Below the pieces are notes generated by a model, which saw nothing but the letters and a program-made list of their open reading frames with translations, had not been told where the DNA came from and made no database searches. A stretch of 33,092 bases of DNA from assembly GCA_017994835.1 (NCBI GenBank), contig JAGOKC010000019.1:1-33092 (forward strand), in the 5' to 3' direction. The DNA comes from Aquabacterium sp. GTDB taxonomy: Bacteria; Pseudomonadota; Gammaproteobacteria; Burkholderiales; Burkholderiaceae_C. The position numbers were made by a program, and so were the translations under genes. This document shows, piece after piece, positions 17,025-26,332 of this stretch. Numbering within the stretch: position 1 is the stretch's first letter; each line of letters starts with the position of its first letter.

Positions 17025-18281
17025 ATGAGCATCCTCATCATTCAACTGCCGGCGCGCCAGCGTCTGAGCGAGCCCTCGCCCGACGCGGCCACCGCCACGC
17101 AGGGGACGACGTCCTACGCCTACGTGCTCAGCGCCGATGGCGAGGCACTGAGCCGCCAGGGGCGCTGCGAGCTTGCCCAGATGCCATCGGCCGACAGCGT
17201 CGTGGCGGTGCTCGCGCCCACCGATGTGAGCTGGCATCGTCTCACCCTGCCCAAAGCGCCGCAGTCCCGCTTGCGTGCGGCGCTGGCCAGTCTGCTTGAA
17301 GACGCCTTGCTCGAAGAGCCCGAGCAGCTTCACCTTGCGGTGGCCCCACAGGCCAAGACAGGGCAACCGACCTGGGTGGCAGTGTGTGACCACACCTGGT
17401 TGACTGCGCAGCTGATGGCCTTTGAAAAGGCCAAGCTGCACATCGAGCGGATGGTGCCCGGTATGGCCCCCGATGAGCCGGCCACGGCCTTGTTTCATGA
17501 GGCGCTGGAGGCCGGTCAGCAAAGTGCCGAGTCGGGCCATGAGGTGCTGATGACCTGGTCGAGCGCCGATGGCGTGTCCACCTGGCCCTTGAGCGGCGGC
17601 TTGTCGCGCGGCCTGCTGCCCGACCCGCTGCCGCCGCAAGCGCGGTTTTTTGCCACCCCGCCGGTGGCCTCGCCGGCCGAACGCTGGCTAGGTCGAGCGG
17701 TGACGGTGCAGACCCCGTCGGAGCACATGCTGCTGGCCTCGCACTCGCTGTGGAACCTGCTGCAGTTCGAGTTGGCCCCGCGCAGCAAGGGCGCGCACGT
17801 GCTGTCAGACCAGTGGCGACACTTCATGTCACCCAACTGGCGTCCGGTGCGCGCCGGTCTGGTCGCATTGGTCGCGGTGCAGGTGCTGGGGCTCAACGTG
17901 TGGGCCTGGCATCAGCAGCACACCCTCAAGCAGCGCCAGGCGCAGCGTGTGCAATTGCTGCAAGAAGCGCACCCGCAGGTGCGCGTGGTGCTCGACGCGC
18001 CGGTGCAGATGCAGCGTGAAACCGATGCCCTGCGGGCGCAGGCCGGCGAGCCGGGGGCGCAGGATCTGGAGTCACTGATGGCCGTCGTGGCCACCGCATG
18101 GCCTCAGGACACCCCCACCACCTCGTTGCGCTACGACGGACAGGCGCTGACCGTGGCACCGCCCTCAGGGTGGGGTCCGGGTGAGCTGGAGCAGTTCCGT
18201 GTGCAATTGGGTGCGGCCGGTGTCCAGGTGGACACCGAGGCCGACGGCACCCTGACCGTGCGCCGCGCCCCGCGCAGCTGA
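17025..18281 (+). CDS. gspL: Type II secretion inner-membrane platform protein GspL
   Basis: A bitopic protein that ties the GspE ATPase to the inner-membrane platform. The 418 residues have a cytoplasmic actin-like domain (about 1-255; LSADGEALSRQG and VAVLAPTDVSWHRLTLPKAP fit the family), one membrane helix (about 270-290, VRAGLVALVAVQVLGLNVWAW), a coiled stretch (HQQHTLKQRQAQRVQLLQEA) and a small periplasmic ferredoxin-like domain (about 350-418). The ribosome site before ATG 17025 is weak. gspM follows after 20 bases. Confidence 0.95.
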   Translation: MSILIIQLPARQRLSEPSPDAATATQGTTSYAYVLSADGEALSRQGRCELAQMPSADSVVAVLAPTDVSWHRLTLPKAPQSRLRAALASLLEDALLEEPEQLHLAVAPQAKTGQPTWVAVCDHTWLTAQLMAFEKAKLHIERMVPGMAPDEPATALFHEALEAGQQSAESGHEVLMTWSSADGVSTWPLSGGLSRGLLPDPLPPQARFFATPPVASPAERWLGRAVTVQTPSEHMLLASHSLWNLLQFELAPRSKGAHVLSDQWRHFMSPNWRPVRAGLVALVAVQVLGLNVWAWHQQHTLKQRQAQRVQLLQEAHPQVRVVLDAPVQMQRETDALRAQAGEPGAQDLESLMAVVATAWPQDTPTTSLRYDGQALTVAPPSGWGPGELEQFRVQLGAAGVQVDTEADGTLTVRRAPRS

Positions 18282-18301
18282 AGCCCTTGAAAGCCATCTG
18301 A

Positions 18302-18814
18302 ATGAGTCCACTTTCCGAGCGTGTTCAACCCTTGCGCCAGGCCTGGCAGACCCAGTGGGCTGGCATGTCGGTCGGCGAGCGCCGTTTGCTCACCGCTGCC
18401 GCCTGGCTGGCCGCACTGACCTTGCTGGTGATGTTGGGCGTGCGTCCGGCATGGCGCACGCTGCAGAGCGTGCCCACGCAGATGCAGGCGGTCGAGACCG
18501 AACTGGCCTTCATGCGCCAGCAAGCCGATGAGGCGCAGAAACTGCGCCAGCACCCGCCTGTGCCCCCGGTGCAGGCCGAAGCCAGTTTGCAAGCCGCCAC
18601 GGCCCGCCTGGGTGCCAGCGCCAACCTCAGTCGCCAGGGTGATCGGATCGTGCTGAATTTCCAGGGCGTGTCCGGCGAGGCGCTGGCCACCTGGCTTGAA
18701 GAAGTCCGTGTGGGTGCGCGCGCTCGTCCGCTCGAAGCGGCGTGGCAACTCGGGGCCGAAGGTGCCTACCAGGGCACGGTCACCCTGTCTCTGGGTGTGG
18801 GAGGTGCACAGTGA
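18302..18814 (+). CDS. gspM: Type II secretion protein GspM
   Basis: A partner of GspL in the inner-membrane platform. The 170 residues show a cytoplasmic N terminus, one membrane helix (about 28-48, LTAAAWLAALTLLVMLGV), then PAWRTLQSVPTQM and a periplasmic ferredoxin-like domain ending LEAAWQLGAEGAYQGTVTLSL. This layout and the position after gspL are decisive, since GspM sequences are poorly conserved. The stop overlaps the gspN GTG as GTGA. Confidence 0.93.
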   Translation: MSPLSERVQPLRQAWQTQWAGMSVGERRLLTAAAWLAALTLLVMLGVRPAWRTLQSVPTQMQAVETELAFMRQQADEAQKLRQHPPVPPVQAEASLQAATARLGASANLSRQGDRIVLNFQGVSGEALATWLEEVRVGARARPLEAAWQLGAEGAYQGTVTLSLGVGGAQ

Positions 18815-19758
18815 CGACGTTCCAGACCACTGCGCAAATGTGGCGTCTGCGTTGGGCGCGGCGTCCCCGTTGGTTGCTGGGCCCGGAGGCCTATGTGACG
18901 CGCAGTTTCGAATCCACCCTTGAGGAGATGCGTTGGGAGACCGTGCGCAAGGCGAGCCGACGCTCGGCCTGGATCGGTGCGGTCATCGGTGGGGTGATCG
19001 GTGTGGTCGCGTTTGCGCCAGCCAGTTGGCTGGCCAATGGCGTCTCGCGCATGACCGGGCATCGCCTGTTGCTGGCCGATGCCCAAGGCACGATCTGGCA
19101 AGGTCAGGCCGTGGCGGTGCTGACGGGTGGACCGGGCAGCCGCGATGCACGGGCGCTGCCCGGACGTTTGAACTGGACCTTGCGCTGGCAGGATCGCGGC
19201 GTGCGTGTGGTGCTGCAGCATGACTGTTGCCTGCCTCAGCCCGTGGCGGTGCAGGTGCGACCCGGCTGGCGGCGTGCCCGCGTGGACGTCGGACTGGTAC
19301 CGGCGGGGCAGGCCGGGGGCTGGCAATCGGCTGGCACCCTTGGTCACTGGCCAGCGGCCTGGCTCAGCGGGCTGGGCACGCCGTGGAACACCCTGCAACT
19401 GGGTGGTGTGATGCGCGTGTCAGCCAACACCCTGGCCATCGAGTGGGTGAGTGGGCGCGTGCGGGTCAGCGGTCAGGCCGATGTCTGGCTGGACAATGTG
19501 TCATCGAGCCTCACCACCCTGGATCGCCTCGGCTCCTATCACCTCGGTTTGCAAGCTGACGAGCAGGGGCTGGTGCAAATGTCGCTGCGCACCGTCGATG
19601 GTGCGTTGCAGTTGTCGGGCCAGGGCACGATCAGTGCCGGGGGCACGTCTTTCCAGGGCGAGGCTCAGGCTGCCGAGGCCGAGCGTGGGGCCCTGGACAA
19701 TTTGTTGAACATCATCGGCCGCCGCTCGGGCGACCGGTCTGTCATTTCGATCGGATAA
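18811..19758 (+). CDS. gspN: Type II secretion protein GspN
   Basis: An inner-membrane-anchored periplasmic protein found in only some type II systems. The GTG at 18811 is chosen because GGGAGG lies just upstream and GTGA overlaps the gspM stop. This gives 315 residues, longer than the 250 or so usual, with about 50 extra basic, tryptophan-rich residues before the membrane helix (about 51-73, AWIGAVIGGVIGVVAFAPASW). An internal ATG at 18928 would remove most of the extension, but GAGGAG touches it too closely. The body keeps the GspN pattern ADAQGTIWQGQA, LPGRLNWTLRW and GTISAGGTSFQGEAQA. gspD follows after three bases. Confidence 0.92.
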   Translation: MTTFQTTAQMWRLRWARRPRWLLGPEAYVTRSFESTLEEMRWETVRKASRRSAWIGAVIGGVIGVVAFAPASWLANGVSRMTGHRLLLADAQGTIWQGQAVAVLTGGPGSRDARALPGRLNWTLRWQDRGVRVVLQHDCCLPQPVAVQVRPGWRRARVDVGLVPAGQAGGWQSAGTLGHWPAAWLSGLGTPWNTLQLGGVMRVSANTLAIEWVSGRVRVSGQADVWLDNVSSSLTTLDRLGSYHLGLQADEQGLVQMSLRTVDGALQLSGQGTISAGGTSFQGEAQAAEAERGALDNLLNIIGRRSGDRSVISIG

Positions 19759-19761
19759 GGC

Positions 19762-22014
19762 ATGAAGATCCATCCCCTCCTGACTCGTCCCCGCGCCACC
19801 GCGCTGGTCATGGCGCTTGCCCTGGGCTGGGGGCCTGGCGGCTTTCTGAGTGTGGGGCAGGCCTTGGCCGCACCACAGACGGGCAGCCGGGACGCGATGG
19901 TGACGCTGAACTTCGTCAACGCCGAGATTGAAGGCGTGGCGCGCGCCATGGCCGCCATTCTGAATCGCCAGATCCTGGTCGATCCGCGCGTCAAGGGCAC
20001 GATCACGCTCTACAGTGATCAGCCCATGAGCACCCGTGCGGCCTATCAGAACTTCCTGGCGGCCTTGCGCGGCCAGGGCTTCAGCATGGTGGACGTGGCC
20101 GGCCTGCTCAAGATCGTGCCCGAGGCCGAGGCCAAGTTGCAGACCGGCACCGTCGATGTGGGCACGGTGCGGCGCTCGGGCGACCAGGTGCTCACGCAAA
20201 TCTTCCGCCTGCAAAATGAGAACGCCAACAACCTGGTGTCGGTGCTGCGTCCGCTGATCAGCCCGAACAACACGATCAACGCCAACCCGGCGAGCAACAC
20301 CCTGGTCATCACCGACTATGCCGACAACCTGCAGCGCATCGGGCAGATGATCGCGGCGCTCGACGTGCCCACATCCACAGACCTGGAAGCCATTCCGCTG
20401 CAGCACGCTGTGGCGGTGGACCTGGCACCTGTGGTGCAGCGCCTCGCCGATGGCGGCGGGGCGGCTCCGGCCCAGGGTGCGGCCGCCGCCGGGGCCACCC
20501 TGGTGATGGCCGATGCCCGCACCAACACCCTGATGGTGCGCGCCGCATCGCCAGCGCGCTTGAGCATGGTTCGCAGCCTTGTGCAGCGCCTCGACCGTCC
20601 CGGGCAGGCCGGTGTGGGGGGCAGTGGCATCCATGTGGTGTACCTCAAGAACGCCGACGCGGTGAAAATGGCCCAGGTGCTGCGCGCCGCCTACCCCGGA
20701 GCGGGTGGCTCGGGCGGGGGCGGCACCGCATCCTCCTCCACGGGTGCGGGCGCAGGCGGACGTGCGGGCGGCAATGCCATGGGTGGGGCCAACACGGGTG
20801 GAAGTGGGAGCGGTTCGTCCCAGACCACATCGCCGGTGGCCGCTTCAGCCGAACCTTCAACGGGTGGCTTCATCCAGGCGGACCCCAGCACCAACTCCCT
20901 GATCATCACGGCCTCCGAGGCGCAGTACCGTCAACTGCGCGCGGTCATCGACCAGCTCGACGGGCGTCGTGCCCAGATCTACATCGAGGCCATGATTGTC
21001 AAGGTCGATGCTGAAAAAGCCGCCAGCCTGGGTGTGCAATGGGCCGGTGGCGCGGGTGACAAGACCCTGGTGGGTGCGGGAGCCAACTTCACCGGCTTTG
21101 GCAAGATTCCGGCACTGACCGATGTGCTCGCCAGCGCGGCCGACAGTGCGGTGCCTGCGCTCAACGGTTTCAACGTCGCTCTGGCCCGACGGCTCAGCGA
21201 TGGCACCATCAGCCTGGGCGCGCTGGCCACCTTCTTGCAGACCGAGGCGGGTGGCAATATCCTGTCCACACCCAACCTGGTCACCCTTGACAACGAAGAG
21301 GCCAAGATCGTGGTGGGCGAGAACGTGCCCTTCGTGACCGGCTCTTTCACCAACACGGGCTCCAACAATGGCTCGGTCAATCCGTTCCAGACGGTCGAGC
21401 GCAAGGACGTGGGCCTGACGCTGCGGGTGCGCCCGCAGGTGGGCGAAGGCGGTGCCGTGCGCATGACCATCTTCCAGGAAGATGCCCGCGTGTCCAACGC
21501 GACGGCCAATGCCGCAAACGGGCCCACCACCTCCAAGAGTTCCATCGAAACCACGGTGGTGGTGGACGATGGCGAGGTGCTGGTACTGGGTGGCCTGATG
21601 AAGGACGAGTACGGCGATGGCCAGTCGAAGGTGCCCTTGCTGGGCGACATCCCCTACCTGGGCAACCTGTTCAAGAGCCAGGAGCGCAGTCGCAAGAAGA
21701 CCAGTCTGATGGTGTTCCTGCGGCCCATCGTGATGCGCAACCAGGACTCGGCCAATGCCTTGACGCTCGACCGCTACGACTACATGCGTCAGCGCCAGAT
21801 GGAGAGTCAGCCCAAGGAAAGCGTCTTGTTGCCCATCAACGACGCACCTTTGCTCGACCCGCTCAAGATCAGCAGCCGACTGACCATGCCTTCGCCCAGC
21901 CAACCTCTGGACGATCCGGATGCCCCCGTCACCCATGTGCTGATGCCGGGCGGGACAGGTTACGAAGGCAAGCTCGCCCCGGTACGCGCCACAGCGCCCA
22001 CCCCGGCACCGTGA
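19762..22014 (+). CDS. gspD: Type II secretion outer-membrane secretin GspD
   Basis: Forms the outer-membrane gate of the type II system. The 750 residues start with a signal peptide (cleavage near residue 35, ALAA). The N0 domain follows ([19 protein letters not shown]), then N1, N2 and N3, and the secretin domain with [16 protein letters not shown] and the family signature [21 protein letters not shown] split across its usual positions. A Gly/Ser-rich linker of about 50 residues (around 315-370) interrupts N3. No lipobox is visible, so pilotin-type sorting is not shown. The S-domain-like tail is Pro-rich. It follows gspN by three bases and gspE starts 19 bases later. Confidence 0.98.
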   Translation: MKIHPLLTRPRATALVMALALGWGPGGFLSVGQALAAPQTGSRDAMVTLNFVNAEIEGVARAMAAILNRQILVDPRVKGTITLYSDQPMSTRAAYQNFLAALRGQGFSMVDVAGLLKIVPEAEAKLQTGTVDVGTVRRSGDQVLTQIFRLQNENANNLVSVLRPLISPNNTINANPASNTLVITDYADNLQRIGQMIAALDVPTSTDLEAIPLQHAVAVDLAPVVQRLADGGGAAPAQGAAAAGATLVMADARTNTLMVRAASPARLSMVRSLVQRLDRPGQAGVGGSGIHVVYLKNADAVKMAQVLRAAYPGAGGSGGGGTASSSTGAGAGGRAGGNAMGGANTGGSGSGSSQTTSPVAASAEPSTGGFIQADPSTNSLIITASEAQYRQLRAVIDQLDGRRAQIYIEAMIVKVDAEKAASLGVQWAGGAGDKTLVGAGANFTGFGKIPALTDVLASAADSAVPALNGFNVALARRLSDGTISLGALATFLQTEAGGNILSTPNLVTLDNEEAKIVVGENVPFVTGSFTNTGSNNGSVNPFQTVERKDVGLTLRVRPQVGEGGAVRMTIFQEDARVSNATANAANGPTTSKSSIETTVVVDDGEVLVLGGLMKDEYGDGQSKVPLLGDIPYLGNLFKSQERSRKKTSLMVFLRPIVMRNQDSANALTLDRYDYMRQRQMESQPKESVLLPINDAPLLDPLKISSRLTMPSPSQPLDDPDAPVTHVLMPGGTGYEGKLAPVRATAPTPAP

Positions 22015-22033
22015 GGCAGGGAGCACGCACACC

Positions 22034-23458
22034 ATGGGCGCACGCCACCCCCTTCCCTACGCCTTTGCCAAGGCCCACAACCTGCTGCTCGAGCAAGACG
22101 GCGAGCGCGCCACGCTGTGGGCCAGCCTGAATGTCTCGCACGCCGCACTCTCCGAGGTGCTGCGCCTGTACGCCGTCAACCGCATCGAGCACGACCCGCC
22201 AGATACCCTGGCGCAGCGCATCGCGGCGGCTTATTCGGGGGGTGAGGGCAGTGCGGCCGCTGTGGTCGGCGAGGTCGAAAACGCAGTCGATCTGTCGCGC
22301 ATGCTGCAAGAGTTGCCCGCCGTCGAAGACCTGCTCGAATCCAGCAACGACGCGCCCATCATCCGCATGCTCAATGCGCTGCTGACGCAGGCGACCAAGG
22401 ACGGCGCGTCCGACATCCACATCGAGCCCTACGAGCGTTCGTCGGCCGTGCGCTTTCGGGTGGACGGCACGCTGCGCGAGGTGGTGCAGCCCAACAAGGC
22501 CCTGCACGCCGCGCTGATCTCGCGCCTGAAGATCATGGCCGAGCTGGACATCTCCGAAAAGCGCCTGCCGCAAGACGGCCGCATCAGCCTGCGCATCGGT
22601 GGCCGCGCGGTGGACGTGCGGGTCTCGACCTTGCCGTCGGCGCATGGCGAGCGCGCCGTGCTGCGGATCCTGGACAAGGGCGACGCCAACAAGTTCACCC
22701 TCGAAGCACTGGGCATGAGCGGCGAGTCGCTCGACAAGTTCAAGCGCCTGCTGCGTCAGCCCCACGGCATCGTGCTGGTCACCGGCCCCACCGGCTCGGG
22801 CAAGACCACCACGCTGTACGCGGGCCTGAGCACGGTCGATGCCTCCACCACCAATGTGCTGACCGTGGAAGACCCGGTCGAGTACGAGCTGGCGGGCATC
22901 GGTCAGACCCAGGTCAACGCCAAGATCGACCTGACCTTTGCCAAGGCCCTGCGCGCCATCCTGCGCCAGGACCCGGACGTCATCATGATCGGTGAAATCC
23001 GCGACTTCGAAACCGCGCAGATCGCCGTGCAGGCCTCGCTGACGGGTCACCTGGTGTTGGCCACGCTGCACACCAACGACGCACCCAGCGCCGTCACCCG
23101 CCTGACCGACATGGGCATCGAGCCTTTCCTGCTGTCCTCCTCTCTGTTGGGTGTGTTGGGCCAGCGCCTGGTGCGCAAGCTGTGTGTGCATTGCAAGCGC
23201 GTGGACGAGGCAGGCCGCTGGCACCCGGTGGGTTGCCCCGAATGCGGCATGAGCGGCTACAAGGGCCGCACCGGCGTGTACGAGCTGATGGTGGCCGACG
23301 ACGAGATCCGGGGTCTGATTCATGCCAAGGCCGCCGAGGCCCAGCTTTTCGAGGTGGCCCAGAAGGCGGGCATGCAGACCATGCGCGACGACGGCGACCG
23401 GCTGGTGGCCGAGGGCGTGACCTCGCTCGAAGAGGTCTTGCGGGTCACCCGCGAGTGA
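22034..23458 (+). CDS. gspE: Type II secretion ATPase GspE
   Basis: The cytoplasmic hexameric ATPase that powers pseudopilus assembly. The 474 residues contain a short N-terminal domain (about 1-100) and the catalytic core: [21 protein letters not shown], Walker [10 protein letters not shown] (251-259, K257), the Asp box [10 protein letters not shown], Walker [13 protein letters not shown] and the His box [10 protein letters not shown]. The zinc module has cysteines C384, C387, C401 and C404, with only 13 residues between the pairs; the better known GspE proteins have nearly 30. The N-terminal domain is also compact. GGGAG precedes the ATG. Confidence 0.97.
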   Translation: MGARHPLPYAFAKAHNLLLEQDGERATLWASLNVSHAALSEVLRLYAVNRIEHDPPDTLAQRIAAAYSGGEGSAAAVVGEVENAVDLSRMLQELPAVEDLLESSNDAPIIRMLNALLTQATKDGASDIHIEPYERSSAVRFRVDGTLREVVQPNKALHAALISRLKIMAELDISEKRLPQDGRISLRIGGRAVDVRVSTLPSAHGERAVLRILDKGDANKFTLEALGMSGESLDKFKRLLRQPHGIVLVTGPTGSGKTTTLYAGLSTVDASTTNVLTVEDPVEYELAGIGQTQVNAKIDLTFAKALRAILRQDPDVIMIGEIRDFETAQIAVQASLTGHLVLATLHTNDAPSAVTRLTDMGIEPFLLSSSLLGVLGQRLVRKLCVHCKRVDEAGRWHPVGCPECGMSGYKGRTGVYELMVADDEIRGLIHAKAAEAQLFEVAQKAGMQTMRDDGDRLVAEGVTSLEEVLRVTRE

Positions 23459-23505
23459 TGGGTCGCAGGATGAACCGCGTGATGGACCAAGAATAAAGGC
23501 GCCCG

Positions 23506-24726
23506 ATGCCGGCTTACCGTTTCGAAGCGCTCAATGCCGCAGGCAAGACCGTCAATGGTCTGGTCGAGGCCGACACGCCCAAGGCCGCCCGCACCCAGCT
23601 GCGCGGCCAGCAACTGGTGCCCCTCAAGGTGGACCCGGTCACCCACAGCGAAGGCGAGGCTTCACGCGCGGGCCAGATGTTCACGCGCCGCGTGTTCAAT
23701 GCCACGGCACTGACCATCTGGACACGGCAGCTTTCCGGGCTGGTGGTGGCGGGTTTGCCGCTGGAGCGGGCGCTCACAGCCTTGTCGGATGAAGCCGAAG
23801 ACCCGCGTCAACGCGAGCTGGTGTCGCACCTGCGTGCCGAGGTGAACGCTGGCTCGACCTTCGCACGCGCCCTGGGCAGTGCCCCGCGTGAGTTCGATGA
23901 GGTGTACCGAGGCGTGGTGGCGGCCGGTGAGCAAAGCGGCCAGCTTGGCAGCGTGCTCGACAAGCTCGCCAACGACCTGGAAGAGCAACAGGCGTTGACC
24001 TCCAAGCTCATTGGGGCCACGCTCTACCCGGCCATCGTGTCCGTGTTTGCGGTCGTCATCGTGGTGGCCCTGCTGGTGTTCGTGGTGCCGCAGGTGGCCC
24101 AGGTGTTCTCCAGCAGCAAGCGCGCCTTGCCCATGCTCACCCAGTTCATGCTGGGCTTGAGTGCTTTCATGCGGCAATGGGGCTGGTTGCTGGGCCTGGC
24201 ACTGATCGGGGGCAGCGCAGGCCTGGTGTGGGCGCGTCGTTTGCCGGACTTCCGGCTGCGTTTTGACGCCTTCTGGCTGACCCTGCCCGTCATCGGTCGC
24301 CTGGCCAAGGGCTACAACGCCGCGCGCTTTGCCGGCACCCTGGCCATGCTGGCGGGCTCGGGCGTGCCCATCCTCAAGGCCTTGCAGGCCGCCGCCGAAA
24401 CCCTCTCGAACCGCGCCATGCGCGCCGACGCCATGGATTGCCTCGACCAGGTGCGCGAAGGCGCGCCGCTGGCCTCGGCGCTGGCCGCCAAGAAACGCTT
24501 TCCCGGCCTGCTGGCGATGTTCGCTCGCCTGGGCGAGCAGACCGGTCAGCTGCCCGTGATGCTGCAGCGCGCTGCCAACCAGCTCAGCGCCGAGGTCACG
24601 CGCAAGGCGCTGGCCATCGCCACCATCCTCGAGCCCTTGCTGATCGTGGCGATGGGCCTGGTGGTCATGCTCATCGTCATGTCGGTGATGCTGCCCATCA
24701 TGCAGATGAACACCTGGGTCAAGTGA
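23506..24726 (+). CDS. gspF: Type II secretion inner-membrane protein GspF
   Basis: The polytopic core of the assembly platform. The 406 residues have the family's two related cytoplasmic helical domains (about 65-190 and 270-390, with LSGLVVAGLPLERAL and AMLAGSGVPILKAL at matching places) and three membrane helices (near 165-195, 215-235 and 370-400). The N terminus MPAYRFEALNAAGK is typical. AAAGG precedes the ATG, 47 bases after gspE. It closes the gsp gene set. GspC is on the other strand and no prepilin peptidase (GspO) is in the window. Confidence 0.97.
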   Translation: MPAYRFEALNAAGKTVNGLVEADTPKAARTQLRGQQLVPLKVDPVTHSEGEASRAGQMFTRRVFNATALTIWTRQLSGLVVAGLPLERALTALSDEAEDPRQRELVSHLRAEVNAGSTFARALGSAPREFDEVYRGVVAAGEQSGQLGSVLDKLANDLEEQQALTSKLIGATLYPAIVSVFAVVIVVALLVFVVPQVAQVFSSSKRALPMLTQFMLGLSAFMRQWGWLLGLALIGGSAGLVWARRLPDFRLRFDAFWLTLPVIGRLAKGYNAARFAGTLAMLAGSGVPILKALQAAAETLSNRAMRADAMDCLDQVREGAPLASALAAKKRFPGLLAMFARLGEQTGQLPVMLQRAANQLSAEVTRKALAIATILEPLLIVAMGLVVMLIVMSVMLPIMQMNTWVK

Positions 24727-24730
24727 ACAC

Positions 24731-25639
24731 ATGGCAGCCAGCTTGAGCGGCAAACTGGTGGTCGCGATCTCCTCGCGCGCCTTGTTCGACTTTGAAGATG
24801 AGAACCGCCTGTTTGAAGGTGCTGACGACCGCGCCTACATGGCGTTGCAGCTCGACAAGGTCGATGAGCCTGCGCGGCCCGGCGTGGCCTTCTCGCTGGT
24901 GCGCAAGCTGCTGGCCTTCAACACGCCCGACGAGGCGCGGGTCGAGGTCGTGATCCTCTCGCGCAACGACCCTGTTTCCGGCATGCGCGTGTTCCGCTCG
25001 GCACGCCACTATGGCCTGCCCATCGAGCGCGGCGTGTTCACGCGTGGCGAAAGTCCCTGGCGTTACCTGCGGCCCTTGCAGGCCCACCTGTTCCTGTCTG
25101 CCAACGAGGCCGATGTGCGCTCGGCCCTGGCCGCCGGCGTGCCGGCCGCGCGCGTGCTGCCCCATGCCGCCCGCGCCGGAGAGGCCCATCCCCACGAGGT
25201 CCGCATCGCGTTTGACGGTGACGCCGTGCTGTTCTCGGACGAAGCCGAGCAGGTCTTTCAGCGCGGTGGGCTGGACGCCTTCCAGGCCCACGAGGTTGCG
25301 CTGGCGCAGCAGCCCTTGTCTGACGGACCTTTCAAACCTCTGCTTCAGGCGCTGCACACCTTGCAGCAGCATGCGATCAACGGGGGGGCCAACGGCATGC
25401 GCATCCGCACTGCACTGGTCACTGCGCGAGGGGCTCCGGCGCATGAGCGCGCCATCCGCACCCTCATGAACTGGGGCATTGACGTGCATGAAGCGCTGTT
25501 CCTGGGCGGTCTGCCCAAGGGCGAATTTTTGCGCGAGTTCGAGCCCGATTTTTTCTTTGACGACCAGACCGGCCACGTCAACAACGCCGCGCCCCACGTG
25601 CCCTCCGGGCATGTGGCGTCGGGGGTCACCAACGCCTGA
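24731..25639 (+). CDS. Cytosolic 5'-nucleotidase (PF06189-type)
   Basis: A 302-residue protein of the bacterial branch of the cytosolic 5'-nucleotidase I family, which removes phosphate from nucleoside monophosphates. The N terminus VVAISSRALFDFEDENRLFE, then VVILSRNDPVSGMRVFRSA, LFLSANEADVRSAL, the aspartate-rich IAFDGDAVLFSDEAE (catalytic region) and the end pattern HEALFLGGLPKGEFL are family landmarks. No signal peptide, so cytoplasmic. It starts four bases after the gspF stop and is presumably transcribed with the secretion genes, though no functional link is evident. Its stop codon directly abuts the stop of the convergent MOSC gene. Substrate cannot be told. Confidence 0.9.
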   Translation: MAASLSGKLVVAISSRALFDFEDENRLFEGADDRAYMALQLDKVDEPARPGVAFSLVRKLLAFNTPDEARVEVVILSRNDPVSGMRVFRSARHYGLPIERGVFTRGESPWRYLRPLQAHLFLSANEADVRSALAAGVPAARVLPHAARAGEAHPHEVRIAFDGDAVLFSDEAEQVFQRGGLDAFQAHEVALAQQPLSDGPFKPLLQALHTLQQHAINGGANGMRIRTALVTARGAPAHERAIRTLMNWGIDVHEALFLGGLPKGEFLREFEPDFFFDDQTGHVNNAAPHVPSGHVASGVTNA

Positions 25640-26251
25640 TTAATCCAGGTGGCGGCGGTTCATCTTGGCCCTGAACAGCGCCTGGATGCTCACTTCGCGC
25701 GCCCCCGCGATCAATTCGTAGGACTCTCCGGCGGCGATGTGGCCGGGCTGGATCACCGACAGGTAAAAACCGCAATACCCTGACTGCGCCATCATCTTGG
25801 TGGCCTGTTTGAAGCCCATGATGGCGTCGAACTTGAAGCACGGCTTGCGCGGTTCGCTGATGGCCAGCACGCAGTCGGCAAAGCGCAATCGGTCACCGAC
25901 GCAGGCATCGGCCTCCAGCAGGCCGGTCAGGGTCAGGTTTTCGCCCAGCATGCCGTGCGGCATGGCTTCGCCCCAGGGCTGCAGACCCGCCTGGGCGCGC
26001 ACGGTCTGCCAGAAAGCATAGTGTTCGTGCGGGTAGGCGTACACCGCCTTGTTCAGGCCGCCATGCACCGTCAGGTCGGCCTGCTCGTCGCCGTCCAGTC
26101 CCAGTTGCTGCACCTTGATGCGCTGTGGATCGGCCAGGGTGCTCACCGCCCGTTTGCCGATGCCACTGAGGATGCGACGCCCGTCGATGTCGATGGGCGC
26201 GGCGGTCGCGGTGTTGACGGACAGGATCTGACGCGACAAAAGGCTGGACAT
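25640..26251 (-). CDS. MOSC domain protein, YiiM-like
   Basis: A 203-residue soluble protein with a MOSC domain, the fold that holds molybdenum cofactor in sulfur-carrier and N-oxide-reducing proteins. The pattern GLDGDEQADLTVHGGLNKAVYAY, GENLTLTGLLE, VGDRLRF and SEPRKPCFKFD is that of YiiM-type proteins, with the cysteine of RKPCFKF at the usual cofactor-ligand position. YiiM of E. coli is known to act on N-hydroxylated bases such as 6-hydroxylaminopurine. ATG 26251 is chosen; a TTG at 26293 would add 14 residues. It lies 81 bases downstream of the ModC-like gene on the same strand, so the three minus-strand genes may be one transcript with a molybdenum theme. Confidence 0.88.
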   Translation of the reverse strand: MSSLLSRQILSVNTATAAPIDIDGRRILSGIGKRAVSTLADPQRIKVQQLGLDGDEQADLTVHGGLNKAVYAYPHEHYAFWQTVRAQAGLQPWGEAMPHGMLGENLTLTGLLEADACVGDRLRFADCVLAISEPRKPCFKFDAIMGFKQATKMMAQSGYCGFYLSVIQPGHIAAGESYELIAGAREVSIQALFRAKMNRRHLD

Positions 26252-26332
26252 GGCAGAGGGCACAACAAACAAGGGGGCGGTCGCTCGGGGCAACGCAGCG
26301 TGGACTCGCAGTATGCCCTCAGGGCAACTGCG

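Noticed and set aside
20701-20870. Possible tandem repeat in gspD
   Set aside because: It is the low-complexity Gly/Ser/Ala linker common in secretins, not an ordered repeat.
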